Positions 8,248-15,193 of a stretch of DNA of 28,019 nt are shown here, one piece after another. The stretch comes from CAYQEC01 sp964569015. Its GTDB lineage: Bacteria > Actinomycetota > Acidimicrobiia > Spongiisociales > UBA5794. The notes beneath the pieces are model-generated. The model did no database searches and was not told where the DNA came from. It saw nothing but the letters and a program-made list of their open reading frames with translations. The stretch covers positions 1-28,019 of the forward strand of contig CAZMSN010000025.1 of the NCBI GenBank assembly GCA_964569015.1, read 5' to 3'. A program made the translations under genes and the position numbers. Every line of letters begins with the position of its first letter. Positions within the stretch are counted from its first letter, which is position 1.

Positions 8248-9057
8248 ATGGTGGCTGCCGTGACGCCCATGCTCTCCTTCGTCGAAACCCCCCACGGCCG
8301 CCTCCACGTACGGGAGTTCCCCGGCGCCGGGCCGCCACTCGTCGCACTCCACGGCTTCACCCTGCACGGCGGCATGTTCTCCGACCTGGCGGCGGCGCTC
8401 GGCCGCAAGGTCCTCGCCCCCGATCTGCCCGGCCACGGCAAGACCGAGGTCACCCCGGTCACCATGGACACCGCCGTCGACGCCCTGGCCTCCTGGCTCG
8501 CCACCCTCCCAGCCCCGGTCGCCCTCCTCGGCTACTCCCAGGGGGGAAGGGTCGCCCTCCAGCTCCTGCTCGCCCATGCAGATCTGGTGGAGCGTCTCGT
8601 CCTGATCTCCACGTCCCCCGGCCTCCCCGAGCCCGATCGGCGGGCCCGTCTCAGCCAGGACGCCTTGCTCGCCGCCCACATCGAGGCGGTCGGCCTCGAC
8701 GTGTTCCTCGACGCCTGGCTGAGCCACCCACTCCTCAAGGCCAAGGGGCTGTCCGACAAGACGCGGCAACGGGATCAGGAGCTGCGACACCAGAACACCG
8801 CGGCGGGACTGGCGGCGGCACTGCGCGGCTACGGGCAGGGCACCACCCGCTACGCCGGCGACGCCCTCACCGCCCTCACCACCCCGATGTGCTTCGTCGC
8901 CGGAGAGCGCGACCGCGACTACGCCGACCTCGCCACCGACATGGCGGCGCTGGCAGGCGACGAACCGATCATCGTCCCCGGCGCCGGCCACAACGTGGTC
9001 CTCGAAACGCCGGAGCCGCTGGCCAAGGCTCTCGCCCCGTTTCTGGAGGACGGCTGA
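8248..9057 (+). CDS. menH: 2-succinyl-6-hydroxy-2,4-cyclohexadiene-1-carboxylate synthase-like hydrolase (MenH)
   Basis: 269 residues, an alpha/beta hydrolase. The elbow GYSQGGRVALQLLL and the following LVLISTSPGLPEPDRRARL match MenH, where Ser sits in GYSMGGR and the next arginines bind the carboxylates of SEPHCHC. LHGFTLHGGMF near the N-terminus forms the oxyanion region, and VPGAGHNVVLETPEPLA holds the catalytic His. MenH eliminates pyruvate to give SHCHC in menaquinone synthesis. No other men genes are visible, so this is a detached copy. ATG 8248, GTG 8260 and ATG 8269 are all possible starts; no good ribosome site precedes them. It follows the T7SS-like operon by 25 bases and may be read through from it. 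A generic hydrolase with MenH ancestry cannot be excluded. Confidence 0.7.
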   Translation: MVAAVTPMLSFVETPHGRLHVREFPGAGPPLVALHGFTLHGGMFSDLAAALGRKVLAPDLPGHGKTEVTPVTMDTAVDALASWLATLPAPVALLGYSQGGRVALQLLLAHADLVERLVLISTSPGLPEPDRRARLSQDALLAAHIEAVGLDVFLDAWLSHPLLKAKGLSDKTRQRDQELRHQNTAAGLAAALRGYGQGTTRYAGDALTALTTPMCFVAGERDRDYADLATDMAALAGDEPIIVPGAGHNVVLETPEPLAKALAPFLEDG

Positions 9058-9099
9058 GAAGCGGGCGGGTCGTTGTATGGGGGACCGACACAGAAGGGC

Positions 9100-9127
9100 T
9101 TGACGCCTCCGCCGATGCCGGTACCGT
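9100..9127 (+). promoter_or_regulatory. Candidate promoter for the secreted SLH-type gene
   Basis: TTGACG (9100-9105), 16 bases, then TACCGT (9122-9127). It would start a leader of about 130 bases before GTG 9267. The remainder of the 209-base gap (9058-9266) shows no gene or strong terminator. Confidence 0.4.
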
Positions 9128-9266
9128 GGCTTGCCTGTTCCGTGCTCGCTCTGCGCATTCGCTCGGATCTCTCGATACGGTGGCTCGAGTGTGGGCGTGG
9201 AGCGTGGCAACAGTCGATCACGACTGGAATCCGAAGACGCAACCTCCAGCGAAAAGGAGCGGAGAA

Positions 9267-10031
9267 GTGAAACACCGAACCTCGACTCGGCTTCTGCTCG
9301 TCGTAGCAGCGGCCGCGTTGCTGCTCGTGCCGATTGTGGCGATCGCCGCCGACGGGTTCACCGACGTTGAGGGGGACAACGTCTTCAGAAACGACATCCA
9401 GTGGCTGGCCGACGCGGAAGTGACATTGGGCTGCAATCCTCCGACGAACGATCAGTTCTGCCCCAAAGCCAACGTGACGCGTGAGCAAATGGCGGCGTTT
9501 CTGCACCGTCTCGCAGAGAATCAGGTCGTCGATGCCGCCACGGCGCTCGAAGCCGACCACGCCGCCACGGCGCTCGAAGCCGACCACGCCGCCACGGCAG
9601 ACGACGCAGGAACGTTGGGGGGTTTCCAGGCGAGCGACTTCGCCCTCGCAGCCGATGCCTACCGCGGACCCACTGCGATCATGGAGCGCATGCAGAGCGG
9701 CGACGCCGCGACGATCGCCACCACCGACAGCATGACCGTGTCCGTCGAGTGCGACCCCTCCGGCGCCACCTCCCACCAGGCGACCCTCTACGTCGAAACC
9801 GCCGACGGTTACTACAGCTTCGACGCCGAACAGCCGGCGGGTCGGATCGCCGAATCGAACTGGGACGGTGCCGTTCCGGTCACCTACCGAAACGCCGACC
9901 GTTTCTTCTGGTCTCCGGCCGCCGACGAGATCGTGTACCTGTACTTCAGCTTCATCGATTTCGATCTCCCCCTCGGCGACTGCGTCCTGGTGGGCAAAGC
10001 CGAGAGCGTCTTCGACTACCCCAACCCATGA
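9267..10031 (+). CDS. Secreted protein with S-layer homology (SLH) domain
   Basis: 254 residues from GTG 9267, fixed by AAGGAG (9254-9259) seven bases upstream. A Sec signal peptide occupies about residues 1-31 (KHRTSTR, then a Leu/Val/Ala-rich core ending AIAADG). An SLH-type repeat follows: FTDVEGDNVFRNDIQWLADA ... REQMAAFLHRL (about 32-85), with two cysteines probably forming a disulfide. A linker with the repeated AATALEADH leads to AGTLGGFQASDFA, a short motif common in surface proteins of environmental actinobacteria. The C-terminal ~150 residues (DSMTVSVECDP ... DCVLVGKA) look like an all-beta extracellular domain of unknown function. SLH domains attach proteins to cell-wall polymers, so this is probably surface-associated. 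Confidence 0.8.
   Translation: MKHRTSTRLLLVVAAAALLLVPIVAIAADGFTDVEGDNVFRNDIQWLADAEVTLGCNPPTNDQFCPKANVTREQMAAFLHRLAENQVVDAATALEADHAATALEADHAATADDAGTLGGFQASDFALAADAYRGPTAIMERMQSGDAATIATTDSMTVSVECDPSGATSHQATLYVETADGYYSFDAEQPAGRIAESNWDGAVPVTYRNADRFFWSPAADEIVYLYFSFIDFDLPLGDCVLVGKAESVFDYPNP
9534..9598 (+). repeat. 27-bp in-frame tandem repeat, 2.4 copies
   Basis: Two identical 27-base units (9534-9560 and 9561-9587) plus 11 bases of a third, encoding the nine-residue unit AATALEADH in the linker of the SLH protein. Exact identity at the DNA level points to recent slippage, so copy number may vary between strains. Confidence 0.9.
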
Positions 10032-10267
10032 GCCGACCTCGCCCGATGGGCCATCCGATCTCGGAATCAGAGGCCGCCGCCCGGCAACCTGACCGGCCGG
10101 GCGCCATCGAGGTCGCCGCGATCCCCGCTACCGTTGCGGAGATGGTCACCGTGCCCGGTCACGCCACGGCGTATTGCGCCCGCCGAGTCTCGGGCGCGAT
10201 CCGCGGCGCAGATACCTCGCCGGCCGCCGTAGGCCACCGGGCCAAGAAGCGGCGGCGCCTCCCATGA
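10028..10267 (+). CDS. Possible small protein, 79 aa, unrecognised
   Basis: An open frame whose ATGA overlaps the SLH gene stop and whose own TGA overlaps the next ATG. These two tight junctions are the only real support. The product is Arg/Ala/Pro-rich, ends in HRAKKRRRLP, and has no motif, signal peptide or membrane segment I can name. It may instead be untranslated spacer in high-GC DNA where open frames are common. Confidence 0.3.
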   Translation: MSRPRPMGHPISESEAAARQPDRPGAIEVAAIPATVAEMVTVPGHATAYCARRVSGAIRGADTSPAAVGHRAKKRRRLP

Positions 10268-10620
10268 GCGAGATCGTCCTCACCGGGCACTTCTGGACTC
10301 GCGGCGAGGCCGGCAGGCGGGCCGGCATGTCCCATCACGAGCTGATCGTCCACCGCGGAGTGCTGCGCCTCGGCGGCCACTGGCTCGACGAGGTGTACTG
10401 CGCCTTCCAGTTCAACGACAACGGACTCCGGGAGGACGTCACCGCGGTCGTCGAGGTGCTCGATTCGCATTTCGATCCGGCGACCATCATCGACTGGCTG
10501 GTCCGGCCCCATCCGTCACTGGCGACCCTGTCGCCACTGCACTGGCTCGACGGCGGCCGCAGCCTCGACACGGTGTTGCGAGCGGCGCGGGAGCTGGTCA
10601 AGAACCCCCCGCCGGCCTGA
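10264..10620 (+). CDS. Orphan Xre/MbcA/ParS-type (DUF2384-like) protein
   Basis: 118 residues from ATG 10264; an upstream in-frame ATG at 10174 gives an implausible Arg/Pro-rich extension. The N-terminal half (FWTRGEAGRRAGMSHHELIVHR) resembles a short helix-turn-helix, followed by VLRLGGHWLDEVYCAFQF. The C-terminal part (DPATIIDWLVRPHPSLATLSPLHWLDGGRSLDTVL) has the layout of the MbcA/ParS toxin-binding domain, where a W-L-x-x-P-x-x-x-L...P motif precedes a Gly-containing turn. Such proteins are often antitoxins to RES-domain toxins. No RES-like gene is adjacent: upstream is only the doubtful 79-aa frame, and downstream a hydrolase faces it seven bases away. A stand-alone regulator is therefore as likely as an antitoxin. 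Confidence 0.55.
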   Translation: MSEIVLTGHFWTRGEAGRRAGMSHHELIVHRGVLRLGGHWLDEVYCAFQFNDNGLREDVTAVVEVLDSHFDPATIIDWLVRPHPSLATLSPLHWLDGGRSLDTVLRAARELVKNPPPA

Positions 10621-10627
10621 TCGGCGC

Positions 10628-11569
10628 CTACCCGGCGAACCCGGAGATCAGATCGACGAACTCGTCGGCACGATTGAGCACCGCCTCGTGATGGCCCCCG
10701 ACGATCTCGGCGACCTCCGCGCCGGGGAGCAACGAAGCCAGCTCGTACTGCGTCTCGGGAGCCACGATCTGGTCGACGGCGGAGACGATCACCATCGTCG
10801 GGACCGTCAGGTCCCCCACCCATGCCCGTGAGTCGAATCGCCAGATCGCTCCTGCGGTCTCGTAGTAGAGCGTGGCGTCCCGACGCATGAGCCCGGCGTA
10901 CATCCAACGACGATGCTCCGGCTCGACCGCTCCGCTGCGTGCCAGGGCGTCGGAGGTGATGGCGGCGCCCTCCTTGGGGCTGACCCTCGCCAAGGCTCGC
11001 CCCAGCCAGAAGGCCACCCGAATCACCGCCCGCTGCCGAGCGATGGGACGGGCGGCGGTGGCGGCCAAAATGAGTCGAGCCACGTGCCGAGGGTGCCGGT
11101 GGGCGAGGCTCTGGACGACCATTCCGCCCATCGAGTACCCAAGGACCGTGGCACCTTCGATCCCCAGGACGTCGAGAGTCGCCGCCACATCGTCCGCCAG
11201 ATCCTCGATCTCAAATCTCCCCCGCAGCCAGTCGCTCTTCCCGTGATTGCGGAGGTCGGGCACGATCACTCGGAATCGTTCGCACAGGCGCGGGATGATG
11301 CGATAGAACGTCATTTCCCCGTCGAGGTTCCAGCCGTGGATCAGCACGAGCGGCGGCGCCTCCGGCGAGCCCGCCTCACGCACGAATATCTCATTCTCGC
11401 CAACGAGCACGGTGCGCCCCGGGATCCGCAGCGGCCGCCGCTGCGCTCCCCGGTACCGGGGCTGCAGCTCAGGGCCGAGCGTGCGCCACAACAGCCAGCC
11501 GAGCAGCGAGAGGCGAGTGAGCCGGGCGATGCGCTTCACCCCCGTGAGACTAGGAGAAAGCCAAGACAT
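10628..11569 (-). CDS. Alpha/beta hydrolase
   Basis: 313 residues from ATG 11569; the frame is open for 30 codons more, but those residues look unlike protein. A basic, partly hydrophobic N-terminus (LTRLSLLGWLLWRTLG, about 13-28) could be a membrane anchor. The hydrolase fold follows: LVLIHGWNLDG (oxyanion loop), VPDLRNHGKSDW, nucleophile elbow GYSMGGMVVQ, late Asp in VSAVDQIVAPE, and catalytic His in VGGHHEAVLNRADEF. These motifs fit esterase/lactonase/epoxide-hydrolase-like members; the substrate cannot be read from sequence. It converges on the MbcA-like gene and diverges from mgtE. The GTG inside SLTGVKRIARL is an alternative start. Confidence 0.75.
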   Translation of the reverse strand: MSWLSPSLTGVKRIARLTRLSLLGWLLWRTLGPELQPRYRGAQRRPLRIPGRTVLVGENEIFVREAGSPEAPPLVLIHGWNLDGEMTFYRIIPRLCERFRVIVPDLRNHGKSDWLRGRFEIEDLADDVAATLDVLGIEGATVLGYSMGGMVVQSLAHRHPRHVARLILAATAARPIARQRAVIRVAFWLGRALARVSPKEGAAITSDALARSGAVEPEHRRWMYAGLMRRDATLYYETAGAIWRFDSRAWVGDLTVPTMVIVSAVDQIVAPETQYELASLLPGAEVAEIVGGHHEAVLNRADEFVDLISGFAG

Positions 11570-11695
11570 CAAAGGCGCCGGCGCCTTCCATGCCGCGGCG
11601 CGCGATCCGGCGAACGGGACGAGAACCCTCGAAGAGGCCGGTCTGGACGCCTGACCCAAGGCGGTCTAGAAGAGGTGGCCGGATCGCGAATCCGA

Positions 11696-11724
11696 CTGGC
11701 TGTCGGGTCTCTCACCGGTACGAT
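11696..11724 (+). promoter_or_regulatory. Weak candidate promoter ahead of the hairpin pair upstream of mgtE
   Basis: TACGAT (11719-11724) is a good -10 box, but the -35 (CTGGCT, 11696-11701, 17-base spacing) matches poorly. If used, transcription would start near 11731 and run into an 8-bp hairpin (11733-11751, TTC loop) and then the terminator at 11756-11793, making an RNA of about 60 bases. Confidence 0.3.
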
Positions 11725-11755
11725 CAACGGCTCCTGGGTGTTCCACCCGGGAAGT

Positions 11756-11793
11756 GCAGGCCCCCTCGTCCCCCCTGGGGGGCCTGCTTTCTT
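11756..11793 (+). terminator. Intrinsic terminator-like hairpin upstream of mgtE
   Basis: Arms GCAGGCCCCC (11756-11765) and GGGGGCCTGC (11778-11787) form a perfect 10-bp stem with a 12-base loop, followed by TTTCTT. It points rightward in a divergent intergenic region, where no rightward gene needs terminating. It may end a short RNA or shield mgtE from read-through. Confidence 0.65.
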
Positions 11794-11815
11794 GCGGGCC
11801 CCGAACAGGCGGTCT

Positions 11816-11843
11816 TTGGCGTGCCGGACCACCTCTCTAACCT
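11816..11843 (+). promoter_or_regulatory. Leaderless promoter of mgtE
   Basis: TTGGCG (11816-11821), a 16-base spacer and TAACCT (11838-11843), with the GTG start seven bases after the last -10 base. Transcription would start at the initiation codon itself. There is no ribosome site before GTG 11850, which agrees with a leaderless message. Confidence 0.55.
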
Positions 11844-11849
11844 GCCACT

Positions 11850-13232
11850 GTGAAGCTCCCATTCAGACTCAGGCGCAGCAGGGTGGCATCCGCCATCCGG
11901 GATTTGGCTCACCGAAGCCCGGATCAGGCTGAGGAGTACCTCGACACCCATCAGTCCGAGTGGGAGCGGATCGCCGAGGTCGACCCCAACAGCGCCGCCG
12001 ACATCCTCGAGGCACTCGACGAGGAGGGCGCCGCTGACCTCCTCGAAGCACTCGAAGCAGACGACGCGGCCGACGTCCTCGACGAGATGCGCCCCGAGCC
12101 CGCAGCCGACGTGCTCGAAGAGCTTGCGCCCCATGAGGCGGCCGCCTACATCGCCGAGATGGTCACCGACCAGGCGGTCGACCTGCTGGCGGCGCTCGAA
12201 CAGGATTCCCGTGACGCGGTGCTCGCCGCCCTCGATCCCCGGACGCGACGCGAGATCAATCGGCTGATCATCTTCCCGCCGGACAGCGCAGGCGGGCTCA
12301 TGACCACCGACATCGCCTCCCTCCCGCAAGGGATCGACGCCGGCGAAGCCATCGAGTCGCTGCGCCGGCTGCACGACGAGCTTGGCTCGAACCTCACCTA
12401 CGTCTACGTCGTCGACGACGCCGGGCGCCTAGTCGGGGTCGTGCCGTTCCGCGAGCTCGTGTTCGCCCGGCCCGGCACCGGCCTCGAGGATGTCATGGTG
12501 TCCGATCCGGTGTCGGTTCAGCTCGACACCGACCGCGAGGTCGTCGCCGAGCTGGTCCAGCGCTATCACCTCATCGCCATCCCAGTCACTGACGCCGATC
12601 GGCACCTCATCGGCATGGTCAAGGTCGACGAAGCACTCGAGGCGATGCAGGCCGAGGCCACCGAGGACATCACGCAGATGGTCGGCGTCGGCGCCGAGGA
12701 GACGGTATTCACCCCGATCTCGAAGTCGATACGGCGCCGTCTCCCGTGGATCGTCCTCAACCTCTTCATCGGGCTCGCCATCGCCCTTGTCATCGATCAG
12801 TTCAAGGACATCATCCAAGACAGGACGATCCTGGCCGCTTTCATGCCGATGGTCGCGTTGCTCGGCGGCAACACCGGCGCCCAGAGCCTGGCGGTGATCA
12901 TCCGCTCGATGGCGGTGGGCGATCTGCCTCGGGGACGCGCCCTCAAGGCCGTGAGGCGGGAGCTGCTGGTCGCCACGTCCAACGGCGTGGTGATCTCGAT
13001 ATTGTCGGGAATCACCGGGGGCATCGTCTCTGGTGAGGCGCTAATCGGCCTCGTCATCTGCGTCGCCGTCTTCGTGAACCTGATGGTGGCCGGATTCGTC
13101 GGGGCGGCGATACCGGTCGTGCTGCGCCGCGTCGGCCAGGACCCGGCCTTGGCTTCGAACATCTTCCTCACCACCGTCACCGACGTCGTCGGCTTCGGCG
13201 GCTTTCTCCTCACCGCGACCTTGGTGCTCTAG
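11850..13232 (+). CDS. mgtE: Magnesium transporter MgtE
   Basis: 460 residues. The N-domain (about 20-130) has the acidic helical repeats typical of MgtE (AADILEALDEEGAADLLEAL). A CBS pair follows (about 153-205 and 216-270), with the MgtE signature FPPDSAGGLMT between. The plug helix and five membrane helices fill residues 295-460, including PMVALLGGNTGAQSLAVIIR and the late DPALASNIFLTTVTDVVGF, which carries the pore acidic residue and conserved Thr-Thr. MgtE is a homodimeric Mg2+ channel in the cytoplasmic membrane that closes when Mg2+ binds the N and CBS domains. Length and motif order are complete. The GTG start agrees with the leaderless promoter. The gene stands alone and converges on a lipoprotein gene. 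Confidence 0.95.
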   Translation: MKLPFRLRRSRVASAIRDLAHRSPDQAEEYLDTHQSEWERIAEVDPNSAADILEALDEEGAADLLEALEADDAADVLDEMRPEPAADVLEELAPHEAAAYIAEMVTDQAVDLLAALEQDSRDAVLAALDPRTRREINRLIIFPPDSAGGLMTTDIASLPQGIDAGEAIESLRRLHDELGSNLTYVYVVDDAGRLVGVVPFRELVFARPGTGLEDVMVSDPVSVQLDTDREVVAELVQRYHLIAIPVTDADRHLIGMVKVDEALEAMQAEATEDITQMVGVGAEETVFTPISKSIRRRLPWIVLNLFIGLAIALVIDQFKDIIQDRTILAAFMPMVALLGGNTGAQSLAVIIRSMAVGDLPRGRALKAVRRELLVATSNGVVISILSGITGGIVSGEALIGLVICVAVFVNLMVAGFVGAAIPVVLRRVGQDPALASNIFLTTVTDVVGFGGFLLTATLVL

Positions 13233-13238
13233 GAAGCT

Positions 13239-13265
13239 GCCGAGGAATCCGCCGGCGGACACTCG
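13239..13265 (+). repeat. Stop-proximal hairpin element, copy A
   Basis: Six bases after the mgtE TAG, GCCG (13239-13242) and CGGC (13253-13256) enclose a loop containing GGAATCC, followed by GGACACTCG. The region also holds the palindrome TCCGCCGGCGGA (13248-13259). It closely resembles the sequence after the stop at 27330 and, less so, that after 19356. It lies between convergent genes and may act as a transcript end. Confidence 0.45.
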
Positions 13266-13290
13266 ATGACGGCCGAAGCGCAACCCTGCG

Positions 13291-13821
13291 TCAGGAGCCG
13301 AGGATGACGACGCCGGTCTCGACGAACGGCCCGACGAATCGCATACGGAAGCCCTCCTCCAACGACACGAGGTGGTGCTTGGCCAGCTCGGCCTCCTGTT
13401 CTGCGTCGGGCGATGCCAGCAGGACGGCCTCAGCCGCTGCCTGCGTGTCGACGACGAACGCTTCGTACACCGGCGGGTGCTCCTCGACCACCTCGGCGAG
13501 CACGTTCTGCAGATCGATGTCGGTGAGGCCCTCGTAGCTGTCTGGGTCGAGCAGGATCACGACCCGGTCGCCGTTGTCGGTGGCTTCACGACTCACGATC
13601 GTGTACTCGGGCAGCCCGGTTGCGGGAATGAGATCGGCGAACGTCGAAGTGGTGTCATCGACCTCGTCATCCTCGGCAACGGTCGTGTCCGCCGACGGCA
13701 GTGTGGTGATCGTGACCCCCGGCGCCGTGGTCGTCGTCTCTTCGGCTGAATCGCCCCGAGAGCACCCGACCGCCGCCAGAACCAGCACCACGAACAGCGT
13801 CAACCAGCGGAGCGATCGCAT
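13291..13821 (-). CDS. Putative lipoprotein, function unknown
   Basis: 176 residues. A lipoprotein signal peptide is clear: MRSLRWLTL, hydrophobic core, lipobox LAAVGC with Cys20 as the lipidated residue. A Thr/Asp-rich low-complexity linker (about 25-60: EETTTTAPGVTITTLPSAD) follows, typical of actinobacterial lipoproteins that cross the wall. The folded part (65-176) is alpha+beta with YTIVSREATDNGDRVVILLDPDSYEGLTDIDLQNVLAEVV; no catalytic motif is recognised. It would be anchored on the outer face of the cytoplasmic membrane. It is the last gene of the leftward cluster that starts at the ybdK-like gene, 51 bases after the preceding stop, and may have its own promoter. Confidence 0.75.
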   Translation of the reverse strand: MRSLRWLTLFVVLVLAAVGCSRGDSAEETTTTAPGVTITTLPSADTTVAEDDEVDDTTSTFADLIPATGLPEYTIVSREATDNGDRVVILLDPDSYEGLTDIDLQNVLAEVVEEHPPVYEAFVVDTQAAAEAVLLASPDAEQEAELAKHHLVSLEEGFRMRFVGPFVETGVVILGS

Positions 13822-13872
13822 GGAGTCACTCTACCGCGATGCCGGGTGTGACGGCATTGGCGGAGACGCTCT

Positions 13873-14310
13873 TCATCCCTCGCGATCGGCCAGCCACGTC
13901 GCGAAGTCGACGTCCTCCATCCACCGCTCCGAGTACACGACCCGGAACCGCTTCTTCACCTCCGCGAAGAGCTCGGGGCTCGGGGCGTTCTCCAGCCCCA
14001 GCCTCGCCAGCTCCAGCGTGGGGCGCCAGGCGCGAGCCCCGAGCGCTATGTCCACCAGACTGCGCCAGTCGCCACCGTCCCCGGCTGGTGCGATCTGCGG
14101 CGACGACCAGAAGGCCTGGAGCTTGCGGGCCGCCTGGAGACACCGGCGCAACTCTCGGTGCACCGGGCGCGGGAGATCAGCCACGTCCGCGAGCGCGTCG
14201 CCCGCCCAGTCGGCGAACGCCTGCTCGTTCCACGCCTCAGGGCCGGTCACCACCGCCCGGTACAGCTCGTCGACGACGCCGAGCAGACCGAGGTAGCGGC
14301 CGGCGATCAC
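13873..14310 (-). CDS. Conserved-looking hypothetical protein, all-helical
   Basis: 145 residues from GTG 14310, overlapping the aminotransferase stop by GTGA, so it is probably translationally coupled. The product looks all-helical and acidic, with several aromatic residues (AFADWAGDALADVADLPRPVHRELRRCL; RFRVVYSERWMEDVDFATWL). It has no signal peptide, membrane helix or known motif. Codon use matches the neighbours, so it is likely a real gene. I do not recognise the family. Tight coupling to a PLP aminotransferase suggests a linked function, but nothing more specific can be said. Confidence 0.6.
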   Translation of the reverse strand: MIAGRYLGLLGVVDELYRAVVTGPEAWNEQAFADWAGDALADVADLPRPVHRELRRCLQAARKLQAFWSSPQIAPAGDGGDWRSLVDIALGARAWRPTLELARLGLENAPSPELFAEVKKRFRVVYSERWMEDVDFATWLADREG

Positions 14311-15143
14311 CGAAGATCGAGCTCTTCTCGCACCAAGGACCGGAATCCGTTCAGGAGGCGGGCCACCATGGGGCCCGCGGCCTTGACGACCTCACCGACC
14401 CGGACCACGGGCGTCACCTCGCGCACCGTCGACAACACCATCAGCTCGTCGGCGTCAAACACTCGGGCCAGCGAGTAGTGGCCCTCCCGGACCTCGATCT
14501 CGAGCCTTGCCGCCACGTCGATGACCGCCCTCCGAGTCACCGACGCCAGGATGCCGAGATCGAGAGCCGGGGTCTCGAGCACACCTTCGGCGATCCAAGC
14601 GAAGCTGCAGGTGGGGCCCTCCAGGACCCGGCCGCTGCGGCCGATGAGCAGCGCGTCGTCGAAGCCGTCCCGGGCGGCGGCGACGCGAGCCGCAAAGTTG
14701 GGACCGTACGACAGGGTCTTGGCGCCGGTCAGCTCGGAGGCCTCACCGTCGGGATGCCATGGCGCCGCCACCGGCAACACGGTCATTTCGGGCGACAGCT
14801 CCGGGAGCGGCTCGGCGAACACCACGACCCGGGATCCCTCCCCCGAGGCGTGGCTGTCGGTTCCGCCTGTCACGACCACCCGCACCACGGCATCACCCAC
14901 CGAGGCGCGGTCGCTCACCCAGGCGTCCAGCTCGTAGCGCGGGGGCAGCGGGAGGCACAGTGCATCGGCCGAACGTTGCAGCCGATCGAGGTGGGCATCC
15001 TGCCGGAATGCCTTCCCGCCGTATGAGCGGAGCGCCTCGAAGCAGCCGAAGCCACGCTGGAGCGCGATGTCGAACACGGAAATTGCGGCGACGGCGGGAT
15101 CGACCGCCTCGCCGTCGATGAGGACGTGACCGATAGACGGCAT
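14307..15143 (-). CDS. Class IV PLP-dependent aminotransferase (BCAT / aminodeoxychorismate lyase type)
   Basis: 278 residues, standard for fold-type IV enzymes. The N-terminal GHVLIDGEAVDPAVAAISVFDIALQRGFGCFEALRSYGGKAF is characteristic of the family. Lys142 (GAKTLSYGPNFAA) is the expected Schiff-base lysine, and E175 in VLEGPTCSF contacts the cofactor. The usual Asn of the EG-x-x-x-N segment is not obvious (EGPTCSF), seen in some members. The family covers branched-chain aminotransferase, D-amino-acid aminotransferase and 4-amino-4-deoxychorismate lyase (PabC); length and the ALQRGFGCFE segment do not settle which. It lies 50 bases downstream of nadE and overlaps the 145-aa gene. Confidence 0.8.
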   Translation of the reverse strand: MPSIGHVLIDGEAVDPAVAAISVFDIALQRGFGCFEALRSYGGKAFRQDAHLDRLQRSADALCLPLPPRYELDAWVSDRASVGDAVVRVVVTGGTDSHASGEGSRVVVFAEPLPELSPEMTVLPVAAPWHPDGEASELTGAKTLSYGPNFAARVAAARDGFDDALLIGRSGRVLEGPTCSFAWIAEGVLETPALDLGILASVTRRAVIDVAARLEIEVREGHYSLARVFDADELMVLSTVREVTPVVRVGEVVKAAGPMVARLLNGFRSLVREELDLR

Positions 15144-15193
15144 CCGCCGAGCCTACTTCGGCTCGCCACGTCCGCCGTTCACCTGCTCCCGCC

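Noticed and set aside
11660..11849. M-box or ykoK-type magnesium riboswitch before mgtE
   Set aside because: The conserved M-box segments were not found and the mgtE promoter at 11816-11843 leaves no leader.
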